Both the position numbers and the translations under genes were made by a program. This document shows, in pieces, positions 1-5,968 of a DNA stretch of 14,546 bases (the stretch's first letter is position 1; every line of letters begins with the position of its first letter). The notes under the pieces are model-generated. The model saw only the letters and a program-made list of their open reading frames with translations, was not told the DNA's origin and ran no database searches. The stretch is from Bacteroidales bacterium M6 (GTDB taxonomy: Bacteria > Bacteroidota > Bacteroidia > Bacteroidales > Muribaculaceae). The stretch spans positions 1-14,546 of the forward strand of contig LUJQ01000025.1 in NCBI GenBank assembly GCA_001689485.1, in the 5' to 3' direction.

Positions 1-722
1 ACGATGTCGACGATGTAGCGTTCGATTTTTTCGTCGATATAGATTTTCTCCACTACTTTCTGCGCCTCGATGATTTCGTGGGGCTTCAGCAGGGGGACGA
101 TTGTTTTCTTCGCGTTCGTGATGTTCTGACGGATAATCAGTTTCTCTTCTTCACGCGACGGGTAGCCGATTACCACCTTCAGGAGGAAACGGTCAACCTG
201 GGCTTCAGGGAGCGGGTAGGTGCCTTCCTGTTCGATGGGGTTCTGGGTGGCCATTACAAGGAACGGTTCGTCGAGAGGGAAGGTGTTGTCGCCGATTGTG
301 ACCTGGCGTTCCTGCATAGCCTCGAGGAGTGCGGATTGCACTTTGGCAGGGGCGCGGTTGATTTCATCGGCCAGTACGAAATTGGCGAAAACCGGGCCTT
401 TCTTTACTTGGAACTGCTCGTTTTTAACGCTGTAGACCATTGTTCCGAGCACGTCGGCAGGGAGAAGGTCGGGCGTGAACTGGATTCGGCTGTATTTTGC
501 GTCGATAAGCTGTGCAAGTGTTTTTATTGCCAACGTTTTGGCCAGACCGGGCACACCTTCGAGAAGGACGTGGCCGTTGGAGAGGAGTGCTATAAGGAGT
601 GATTCAACGAGGTGCTTTTGGCCGACTATTGTCTGGTCCATGCCCCGGGTGATCAGGTTTACAAAGTCATTTTTGCTCGCTACGAGATCGTTTAACTCGC
701 GGATGTTTACCGTTTCACTCAT
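1..722 (-). CDS. MoxR family AAA+ ATPase, partial (C-terminus beyond window)
   Basis: MoxR-type AAA+ ATPases act as chaperones for maturation or metal/cofactor insertion of partner proteins, often von Willebrand factor A proteins encoded next to them. Reading from the ATG at 722, the 240 visible residues hold a Walker A motif GVPGLAKT (56-63), Walker B LADEIN with D119 and E120, a sensor-1 Asn (N161) in ATQNP, and the family stretch EGTYPLPEAQVDRF that follows. The reading frame is open to base 1, so the lid domain and stop codon are missing; the usual length is about 320-330 residues. The start has no Shine-Dalgarno sequence, normal for Bacteroidetes, and a -7 box lies about 130 bases upstream. 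In related genomes the gene commonly precedes DUF58 and Bat (VWA) genes, which would lie off the left end; that is family knowledge, not seen here. Confidence 0.93.
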   Translation of the reverse strand, partial: MSETVNIRELNDLVASKNDFVNLITRGMDQTIVGQKHLVESLLIALLSNGHVLLEGVPGLAKTLAIKTLAQLIDAKYSRIQFTPDLLPADVLGTMVYSVKNEQFQVKKGPVFANFVLADEINRAPAKVQSALLEAMQERQVTIGDNTFPLDEPFLVMATQNPIEQEGTYPLPEAQVDRFLLKVVIGYPSREEEKLIIRQNITNAKKTIVPLLKPHEIIEAQKVVEKIYIDEKIERYIVDI

Positions 723-851
723 AAGTAGATGTTCAATTATGTTGTTTTATTTTTGTTTCAACGCGTTAATATTACGGACGTTGCGTTTATAGCTACGCCG
801 AAGAGGCTTTCCTGAACCTCCAAACAGATTCGTGAATGCCGATAATTGATG

Positions 852-859
852 CAAAAATA
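852..859 (-). promoter_or_regulatory. Probable -7 box for the MoxR gene
   Basis: On the minus strand this reads TATTTTTG, a perfect match to the Bacteroidetes -7 consensus TAnnTTTG. A TTTC (three of four bases of the -33 TTTG) lies at about 882-885, at roughly the expected spacing. The implied transcription start is near 845, leaving a leader of about 120 bases before the MoxR start. The rest of 723-971 shows no coding signal and no clear U-tract terminator for the HU-LysM gene that ends at 972. Confidence 0.5.
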
Positions 860-971
860 GGGAATTGAACTGCGAAAGTGTGAAAGGAGAGTGTTAATTT
901 TATCTACTAAGAGTTTACCTCTATTAAGATTTAATTATTTTTCATGGTAGGTAACGTGGCGATGGAAAATG

Positions 972-2171
972 TCACCGCCGCTTACCGTTCACGATTTCCG
1001 TGGCGAGCCTTTCGGCTTCTGCCTCGCTTTCCTTGTCGCCAGCCTTTATGCCGTATTTTTCGGCAGGAGGGATTACGACGACTGTGTTGGCCTCTATATG
1101 GTCGGGGTCAGAGAGTTTCGCACGGTTCTCCTCGTAGATGTACACCCAGAATTTCTTCTTCCCGTAGTATTCCTTTGCCATTGTGGTGAGGAACCGGTTA
1201 CTCCTAACCGTATCGGTAACAATTGTTTTTGCTTCAATATGCGGGGCGGTAGCTGCTTGTGTCGGTTGTGGGGTCGTGTCGTTGGCGGTTTCTGGATGAA
1301 CCGTTTGCGACACAGCGGTATCCATAGCTTCTTCAATAGGCGTTACAGCCCCGGTGGCGCTTTGGGACTGATGGTAAACCTGCACATCGTCGGCTGAAAT
1401 ATTAACGCTTTTCACATTGCTTAGGTTTAGGATATCGGAAGCGAAATAACCGATGAGCAGACCGGCAATCAGGGCGGCCAATGCCGTAATCGCCAGATGC
1501 ATGGAGTGGCGGCTACGTCCCTCCACTTCCACCACGCGTTCTTTTTCGATTATTTTCTCATGGGTTACGTGCGGTTCTTCTTGCTTCCCGGAGCCGGAGG
1601 CGGTGGGAGTGGGTGTCGATTCTAGGGTTTGCTGATGAACGGTTTTCTGGATTTCGGATTCAGTATTTCCCGGTATGGTTTCAGACTCAGCCCCGGTTGT
1701 CGTTTCTTCGTTTGTCGGTGTTTCTAGATGGCTGCCATGTACGGGTGCCTGGTTGGTAGGGACGGGGGGTATTCCCGGTGGCAGAATCACCTCAAGGGAT
1801 TCCGTTTGGTTGATAATGGCGTCATCCTCCAACAAACCGTCGGCAGCGTCATATTGCGCTGGAACAGTGTCGGCGCTTTCGAGAAGTTCATCTGTAACGG
1901 TATCGTCGAGTTCTATCGGTTCGAACATCGAGAAGGGGGCATTGACTGCACCGGCCAATGCTGCATCGGGGGCGAATCCCACAGTCACCTCGTCGCCAAG
2001 CTCGATTTTGCGGAAGTTGCCTAAACCTTTCACGTGCAATGTCCCGGATTCAGTAAGGGCAGCTGTGACCAGTGCTGAGAATTCTGTGACGAATGCCTGT
2101 GCCAACGGTTCGTTGCAGGCGTTCAGGGCGCATAGGCGCGCTATGATTTCGGGGAGCGGGAGTGTTTTCAT
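972..2171 (-). CDS. HU-like DNA-binding protein fused to a membrane anchor and a LysM-like domain
   Basis: 399 residues. Residues 1-90 resemble the HU/IHF fold, with HVKGLGNF (46-53) matching the HU GFGTF strand; the DNA-binding arm after it is shortened. Residues 95-220 form an acidic, Pro/Thr-rich low-complexity linker. A hydrophobic segment (about 225-247, LAITALAALIAGLLIGYF) is preceded by Arg/His (R219, R221, H222), which predicts the N-terminus in the cytoplasm and the C-terminus in the periplasm. After a second disordered stretch, residues 325-370 fit the LysM pattern (AKEYYGKKKFW, IYEENR, IEANTVVVIPP). The protein could therefore contact DNA inside and peptidoglycan outside. HU-like domains of the CCDC81 type fused to membrane/SPOR modules are known in Bacteroidetes; this one ends in LysM instead. 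The start overlaps the stop of the upstream HU gene by four bases (ATGA), so translation is likely coupled. Function is inferred from architecture. Confidence 0.85.
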   Translation of the reverse strand: MKTLPLPEIIARLCALNACNEPLAQAFVTEFSALVTAALTESGTLHVKGLGNFRKIELGDEVTVGFAPDAALAGAVNAPFSMFEPIELDDTVTDELLESADTVPAQYDAADGLLEDDAIINQTESLEVILPPGIPPVPTNQAPVHGSHLETPTNEETTTGAESETIPGNTESEIQKTVHQQTLESTPTPTASGSGKQEEPHVTHEKIIEKERVVEVEGRSRHSMHLAITALAALIAGLLIGYFASDILNLSNVKSVNISADDVQVYHQSQSATGAVTPIEEAMDTAVSQTVHPETANDTTPQPTQAATAPHIEAKTIVTDTVRSNRFLTTMAKEYYGKKKFWVYIYEENRAKLSDPDHIEANTVVVIPPAEKYGIKAGDKESEAEAERLATEIVNGKRR

Positions 2172-2452
2172 TTATTGCCCTCCTTAAGTTTCTTTTTCAG
2201 CATTCCGCCGGGGGTGAAACGGACTTCGATTGACGGTGGCATAAGCATGCGCCGGCCTGTGGCAAGGTCGGTTGTGATTTCCTCATCATGTTTCACCCCT
2301 TCGAATGATCCGAATCCCGGAATGGCCACGCGGTCGGAGTTGGCGCATTCTTCGCGCACGATTGTGCAGAATCCTTCGACAAGGCGCGTGGCAGTGCCGT
2401 TGTCGCATCCCGTTTTATGGGCGAGACTTGAAATAAACGTTTTGTAATCCAT
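2168..2452 (-). CDS. HU family DNA-binding protein
   Basis: 94 residues, about the length of canonical HU (90). The N-terminal helices (DYKTFISSLAHKTG...ATRLVEGFCTIV) are followed by the HU core RVAIPGFGSFEG and an arm region with ATGRRMLMPPS and the tail FTPGGMLKKKL, which is typical of Bacteroidales HU homologues. The canonical GRNP arm tip is replaced, as in many Bacteroidetes paralogues. HU proteins bind and bend DNA as homo- or heterodimers. The gene is the first of a two-gene unit: its stop overlaps the start of the HU-LysM gene, so the two products are probably made in a linked ratio and could form a heterodimer through their HU domains (inference). A perfect -7 box lies 57 bases upstream of the ATG at 2452. 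Confidence 0.92.
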   Translation of the reverse strand: MDYKTFISSLAHKTGCDNGTATRLVEGFCTIVREECANSDRVAIPGFGSFEGVKHDEEITTDLATGRRMLMPPSIEVRFTPGGMLKKKLKEGNK

Positions 2453-2508
2453 TGGATGGCAGCTTTATGCCCGGTCTTTTATTGGAAACCCGGAACTTTC
2501 TTATTTTG

Positions 2509-2516
2509 CAAAGATA
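2509..2516 (-). promoter_or_regulatory. Probable -7 box for the HU / HU-LysM unit
   Basis: On the minus strand this is TATCTTTG, the preferred form of the Bacteroidetes TAnnTTTG box. It predicts a transcription start near 2502 and a leader of about 50 bases. No convincing -33 TTTG is visible at the expected place. Confidence 0.6.
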
Positions 2517-2544
2517 CGAAAAACCAACGTCTGAATCATCCCGG

Positions 2545-2571
2545 TATCGGATAATAATGCAAAATCCGATA
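2545..2571. repeat. 8-bp inverted repeat upstream of the HU promoter
   Basis: TATCGGAT (2545-2552) and ATCCGATA (2564-2571) are perfect complements with an 11-base spacer. The repeat lies about 30 bases upstream of the HU -7 box and about 100 bases beyond the stop of the Cys-rich protein gene. No U-tract follows on either strand, so it looks more like an operator or a weak transcript end than an intrinsic terminator. Otherwise 2453-2672 has no recognisable gene. Confidence 0.3.
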
Positions 2572-2672
2572 GCAAATCCACGTTGTCATATGATATAAAA
2601 ACAGAACATAGGCTTGACTTTTAATTCTTATGCATCCGAATGAAAAATCAAGATAACTTCCCGGATTCAATT

Positions 2673-2903
2673 TTATCGGTTGCTTTTTTGAGATTTGTTT
2701 TTTGCAGCCTGTTTTAAATTGCGCAGTTCGCAATCGGCTATGTCACAGCCTGAACAGCCGCCGCATCCGCAGTTTGTCGAATCTGATTTCAGATGTTGTT
2801 TGAAACGGATTGCTTTGCGTATTATAGAAAATGCCACAATTATGATGATGGCTGTTACGGCACCCCATTGGAGGCAGTCGTTTAAGGCTATGGCAGAGGT
2901 CAT
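2673..2903 (-). CDS. Small Cys-rich membrane protein, FeoB-associated type
   Basis: 76 residues. A single hydrophobic segment spans about 13-29 (WGAVTAIIIIVAFSII), followed by a basic stretch and a cysteine cluster C45-x-C47-xx-C50-xx-C53-xxxx-C58 (NCGCGGCSGCDIADC), then a Lys-rich tail. This layout, one N-terminal membrane helix plus a CGCGGCSGC-like knot, is that of the short FeoB-associated Cys-rich membrane proteins, presumed to aid ferrous iron transport or bind metal or an iron-sulfur cluster at the inner membrane. No feoA or feoB is visible here; instead the start lies 15 bases after the topB stop on the same strand, suggesting cotranscription with topB. Family assignment rests on the cysteine pattern and layout; function is not established. 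Confidence 0.7.
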   Translation of the reverse strand: MTSAIALNDCLQWGAVTAIIIIVAFSIIRKAIRFKQHLKSDSTNCGCGGCSGCDIADCELRNLKQAAKNKSQKSNR

Positions 2904-2918
2904 GAGCGGAGAGATGGT

Positions 2919-5045
2919 TTATGAGTCGGCTTTATTTGATTTTTGATTCCGTTTGATTTGGGCTGCAAGTTTCGCCGGTGTAAGGTCGTGGGCATATGTC
3001 TCGAAAGGGAGGCGGAGGGTGCAGCCGTTACGGAATTCGGAACATCCGTAGGCTGTTTTCCCTTTAAGGATGTGGCCTTTGCCACACTCAGGGCATACGA
3101 TTTCCTCTAGCGATTTTATAGCCGGTTTACGTTTTGCAGGGGCTTTGGCGGATTTGGAAGCCTCTTTGCCTGAGGACTCCTTATCAGGGTCTTTACCTTT
3201 GGCCTTTCTTTCGGATTTTTTATCATCGTCGGCTACTTCGATTTTTTTCATTGAGTTATCCGACATTACATTTATCACAATGCCTGAAATCAATTCTTTA
3301 AGCTCTGCGATAAATTCCGTGGCACTATAGTTGCCACGTTCTATGCGGCGCAGTTTGTTTTCCCATATGCCGGTCAGTTTGGCGCTTTTCAGAAGCTCCT
3401 CGTCAATGGTCCCGATAAGGTCGATTCCTGCCTGTGTAACCATTATGTTTTTTCGTTGGCGGTAGATGTACCTGCGTTTGAAAAGGGTTTCGATTATCGC
3501 CGCACGGGTTGACGGTCGTCCTATGCCGTTTTCCTTCATTGCGTCGCGAAGTTCCTCGTCATCTACGGTTTTCCCAGCTGTTTCCATCGCGCGGAGCAGT
3601 GTTCCCTCGGTGTAATATTTTGGTGGCTGGGTTGTTTTTTTCAGAATCGAGGGGGTGTGGGGGCCGCTTTCACCTTTCGTAAAAGGAGGCAGTATTTTAT
3701 CGTCAGAGTTATCATTGCCGTTGGCGTTGCCCTCTTTTTCAGTGTCGGATGCCGGTTCTTTTCCAAACACTTCACGCCACCCCGGTGAGGTTATGACTTT
3801 CCCTGTAGCTTTGAATTTTACAGAACCTGCCTCACCGAGCACCGTTGTCGACATGAATTCGCAGTCGGGATAGAATGCTGCGATGAAACGCAGTGCAATC
3901 ATGTGGTAGAGCTGCCGTTCGTTGCCTTGCAGCACCGATGGCGACTGCCCTGTCGGGATAATGGCATGGTGGTCGGTCACCTTTGAATTGTCGAACACCT
4001 TTTTGCTTTTGGGAAGTTTGGAGAGGGATAGCAACGGTGCGGTAAGGGATGAGTAGGGTGTCATCTGCCCCAGGATTACAGGTATTTTGGGGTAGATGTC
4101 GTCGCTCAGGTAGGTGGTGTCGACGCGTGGATAGGTCGTAACCTTTTTTTCGTAAAGGCTTTGGATGAGCTTAAGCGATTCGTCGGCTGTCCATCCCCAC
4201 CGTTTGTTGCATTCCACTTGCAACGAGGTCAGGTCGAACAGGCGGGGCGGGGCTTCTTTCCCCTTTTTCTCTGTGACGTCGGTGATGAGGAACGGCAGGT
4301 TGCGTATGGATTCAACTGAGGCAAGGGCTTTTGCTTCTTCTGTGAAGCGTCCGGCCGTGGCATTGAATGTAGCCCCTTTGTATAGAGTTTTGAGTTCCCA
4401 GAAATCTTCAGGTTTGAAATCGGCGATTTCAAAATGGCGTTGTACGAGCAGGGCGAGGGTCGGGGTCTGCACACGCCCTATCGACAGCACTTTACCCGGT
4501 TCGGAGTATTTCAATGAGTATAGCCTGGTGGCATTCATCCCCAGAATCCAGTCGCCGATTGCACGCGACAGCCCGGCATGATACAGGTTGTTGAAATCGG
4601 CAGCGGGTCGCAACTGCCTGAAACCCTCACGGATTGATTCGTCGGTGAGCGAAGAAATCCACAAGCGTTTCACGGGGCAATGTGTGTCGGCTTTCTGCAT
4701 TACCCATCGTTGGATCAGTTCCCCTTCCTGCCCGGCATCGCCGCAGTTTATAACCTCGTCGGCTTCGGCTATCAGGCTTTTGATTACTTCGAACTGTCGT
4801 TCATAGCTTTCGACAGGGATGAGTTTTATCCCGAATTTCGGGGGTAGCATGGGTAACGAGCCGAGAGTCCACCGTTTCCAGTAGTCGGTATAATCGGCCG
4901 GTTCCTTAAGTGTGCAGAGATGCCCGAAAGTCCATGTCACTTTGTAGTTGTTACCTTCGTAGTATCCGTCGCGCTTTATATTCGCACCCAGGATGGAGGC
5001 TATATCGCGTGCAACGCTTGGTTTCTCTGTAACGCAGACTATCAT
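2919..5045 (-). CDS. topB: DNA topoisomerase III (type IA)
   Basis: Type IA topoisomerase that relaxes negative supercoils and decatenates DNA by single-strand passage. I chose the ATG at 5045 (708 residues) because MIVCVTEKPSVARDIASILGA is the family N-terminus; an in-frame ATG at 5090 would add 15 atypical residues. Features in this numbering: TOPRIM with E7 (TEKPS) and D103-A-G-Q-E107-G-E; GKVLSIGRVQTPTLALL before the strand gate; the active-site Tyr Y305 in TTYPRVDTTYL; GIGRPSTRAAIIETL further on; a Lys/Glu/Ser-rich linker (about 600-645); and a C-terminal zinc ribbon with C651, C654, C668 and C675. Residues about 426-474 form a low-complexity insertion. The first gene of its unit, it is followed closely by the Cys-rich protein gene. 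Only a weak -7 candidate (TAATTTTC on the minus strand, 5075-5082) was found. Confidence 0.95.
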   Translation of the reverse strand: MIVCVTEKPSVARDIASILGANIKRDGYYEGNNYKVTWTFGHLCTLKEPADYTDYWKRWTLGSLPMLPPKFGIKLIPVESYERQFEVIKSLIAEADEVINCGDAGQEGELIQRWVMQKADTHCPVKRLWISSLTDESIREGFRQLRPAADFNNLYHAGLSRAIGDWILGMNATRLYSLKYSEPGKVLSIGRVQTPTLALLVQRHFEIADFKPEDFWELKTLYKGATFNATAGRFTEEAKALASVESIRNLPFLITDVTEKKGKEAPPRLFDLTSLQVECNKRWGWTADESLKLIQSLYEKKVTTYPRVDTTYLSDDIYPKIPVILGQMTPYSSLTAPLLSLSKLPKSKKVFDNSKVTDHHAIIPTGQSPSVLQGNERQLYHMIALRFIAAFYPDCEFMSTTVLGEAGSVKFKATGKVITSPGWREVFGKEPASDTEKEGNANGNDNSDDKILPPFTKGESGPHTPSILKKTTQPPKYYTEGTLLRAMETAGKTVDDEELRDAMKENGIGRPSTRAAIIETLFKRRYIYRQRKNIMVTQAGIDLIGTIDEELLKSAKLTGIWENKLRRIERGNYSATEFIAELKELISGIVINVMSDNSMKKIEVADDDKKSERKAKGKDPDKESSGKEASKSAKAPAKRKPAIKSLEEIVCPECGKGHILKGKTAYGCSEFRNGCTLRLPFETYAHDLTPAKLAAQIKRNQKSNKADS

Positions 5046-5185
5046 TTGTGGTTGTGAAAATTTAAGTAAGTCATGAAAATTATTACGCATAAAGCGTATA
5101 ATCGGGCTTTATATTCCCGGCCGAAGGGTGTCAGAGTGATTTCCCCTTGATAAAAAAGGCGCGTAGCGTGCTACACGGCTGATGA
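5046..5185. other. Non-coding stretch upstream of topB
   Basis: Together with the features to 5457, this is a gap of about 410 bases between annotated genes. The part to 5185 shows no gene. It must carry the topB promoter, but no perfect TAnnTTTG box is visible on the minus strand. CGCGTAG at 5160-5166 can pair with CTACGCG at 5245-5251, so a plus-strand RNA could fold into a long hairpin enclosing about 78 bases. Beyond the two terminator hairpins, 5374-5457 holds only a short hairpin after the stop of the secreted protein gene. Confidence 0.5.
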
Positions 5186-5263
5186 ATGGAATGGAAAGCT
5201 TTGGAATGGTTTCGACGGGGATATGGAGTTGAAAAAGCAATCATCTACGCGATAAATTTATGA
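5186..5263 (+). CDS. Possible 25-codon small ORF or sRNA
   Basis: ATG at 5186 opens a 25-codon frame ending in TGA at 5261-5263. The peptide starts MEWKALEWFRRGYG and ends AIIYAINL, a protein-like mix of aromatic, basic and aliphatic residues that I do not recognise. A stop codon lies directly before the ATG, so it is not the tail of a longer frame. Two hairpin terminators, both best oriented for plus-strand transcription, follow 23 and 69 bases after the stop, which would be pointless without a plus-strand transcript here. No good promoter was found; AAGCTTTG at 5196-5203 differs from TAnnTTTG at one fixed base, but would start RNA inside the frame and so favours a non-coding RNA of about 115 bases. 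Treat as a candidate only. Confidence 0.28.
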   Translation: MEWKALEWFRRGYGVEKAIIYAINL

Positions 5264-5285
5264 CTTACCTATATATTGCAGAAAT

Positions 5286-5319
5286 TAACGTGGGAGCAAT
5301 GTTGATGGCTCCCACGTTA
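5286..5319 (+). terminator. 12-bp hairpin, first of two tandem terminators
   Basis: TAACGTGGGAGC (5286-5297) and GCTCCCACGTTA (5308-5319) are perfect complements around a 10-base loop. The plus strand continues TGTTTTATT, a broken T-tract, while the minus side has none, so plus-strand termination is more likely. Confidence 0.6.
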
Positions 5320-5331
5320 TGTTTTATTGAT

Positions 5332-5373
5332 GGCGGTGTGTCAAAATCTAAATTTTGACACACCGCCTTTTTT
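5332..5373 (+). terminator. Strong rho-independent terminator with 16-bp stem
   Basis: GGCGGTGTGTCAAAAT (5332-5347) pairs perfectly with ATTTTGACACACCGCC (5352-5367) around a CTAA loop, followed on the plus strand by six T residues (5368-5373). On the minus strand the stem is preceded by A6 but not followed by a T-tract. It terminates plus-strand transcription and may also block read-through from the minus-strand dsb-mazG operon into topB. Confidence 0.85.
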
Positions 5374-5428
5374 CATAAATCGGAAGTGGGTATTAGCGGC
5401 CTGTCAGTGTCCGTTACCCATCTTGTGT

Positions 5429-5452
5429 CTTCCCAAAAAGTTTATTGGGAGG
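5429..5452 (-). terminator. Weak hairpin after the small secreted protein gene
   Basis: CTTCCCAA (5429-5436) pairs with TTGGGAGG (5445-5452), with one G-T pair and an 8-base loop, starting 5 bases after the stop codon at 5458-5460. No T-tract follows on the minus strand, so it is only a possible transcript end. Confidence 0.3.
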
Positions 5453-5457
5453 AATGC

Positions 5458-5856
5458 TTATTGGCGTGCCGGGGCGGTTATATCGCCGTTGGCGGTGTGG
5501 AATATCAGCTTTGCAGTTTTAGGGAGGGTGCCGCTGAAGGGGAAGTCAACTTCTATGGTCTGCACTCCGCTGTCTTCAAATTGGAAATAGCGTTCGAAGT
5601 CTACGCCGTCGATATCCACTGCCTTTACAAGCTTCGAACCGATTACGAGGTCTATGCCGTCGATTCTTTGCGAGGTGTGTGGTATCCCTACCACGCAAAG
5701 CGATATGCGGATCCCGTCGTCGGTTTTCACTGTTTTGTCGGGGATGATGTTGATTTCCGCATCTAGTTGGTTTACCTGTGCCGATGCTTCATGAACCGAT
5801 AAAGGCACGGAAGCTGCTGCGGTTAACAAGATTGCGGCGAATTTTATAGCTTTCAT
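5458..5856 (-). CDS. Small secreted protein of unknown function
   Basis: 132 residues. Residues 1-26 form a classical signal peptide (MKAIKFAAILLTAAASVPLS...EASA, predicted cleavage before Q27), so the protein enters the periplasm or beyond; there is no lipobox Cys. The mature part of about 106 residues alternates short hydrophobic strands (AEINIIPDKTV, GIRISLCVVGI, GIDLVIGSKLVKAVDI, QTIEVDFPF, AKLIFHTANGDI) and looks all-beta, with a single Cys. I do not recognise a family. It sits 112 bases downstream of mazG on the same strand and could be the last gene of the dsb-mazG operon or have its own promoter; no perfect -7 box was found before it. Coding status is well supported by the signal peptide and the clean start. 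Confidence 0.8.
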   Translation of the reverse strand: MKAIKFAAILLTAAASVPLSVHEASAQVNQLDAEINIIPDKTVKTDDGIRISLCVVGIPHTSQRIDGIDLVIGSKLVKAVDIDGVDFERYFQFEDSGVQTIEVDFPFSGTLPKTAKLIFHTANGDITAPARQ

Positions 5857-5914
5857 TTTGATTCTGTTTTGGTACCGTAAAAACTGCCTGACCGGGTCAA
5901 GCTTTCATTTAGCC

Positions 5915-5955
5915 GACATCGTTTGGGGAGATGTCTTTATTATTAGACAAACGAT
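5915..5955 (-). promoter_or_regulatory. Two overlapping, mutually exclusive hairpins after mazG
   Basis: ATCGTTTG (5918-5925) pairs perfectly with CAAACGAT (5948-5955), while GACATC (5915-5920), sharing bases with it, pairs with GATGTC (5930-5935). The two stems cannot form at once. The element lies between the mazG stop and the secreted protein start. It could be a transcript end, an attenuator or an operator; no U-tract follows. Confidence 0.3.
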
Positions 5956-5968
5956 ATGCCCCCAGGGT

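Noticed and set aside
78..602. 174-codon plus-strand frame at the left edge
   Set aside because: Antisense to the MoxR ATPase, whose Walker motifs are intact; no family features in the antisense product.
5046..5090. Longer topB start adding 15 residues
   Set aside because: The added residues do not resemble the family N-terminus, whereas the ATG at 5045 begins exactly at the conserved IVCVTEKPS.
5207..5226. TGGTTTCGACGGGGATATGG resembles the 5' signature of tmRNA
   Set aside because: No acceptor end, T-arm, CCA or recognisable tag frame follows within the length of a tmRNA, and strong terminators end the unit after about 110 bases. The same bases encode W-F-R-R-G in the 25-codon ORF, so the match is probably chance.
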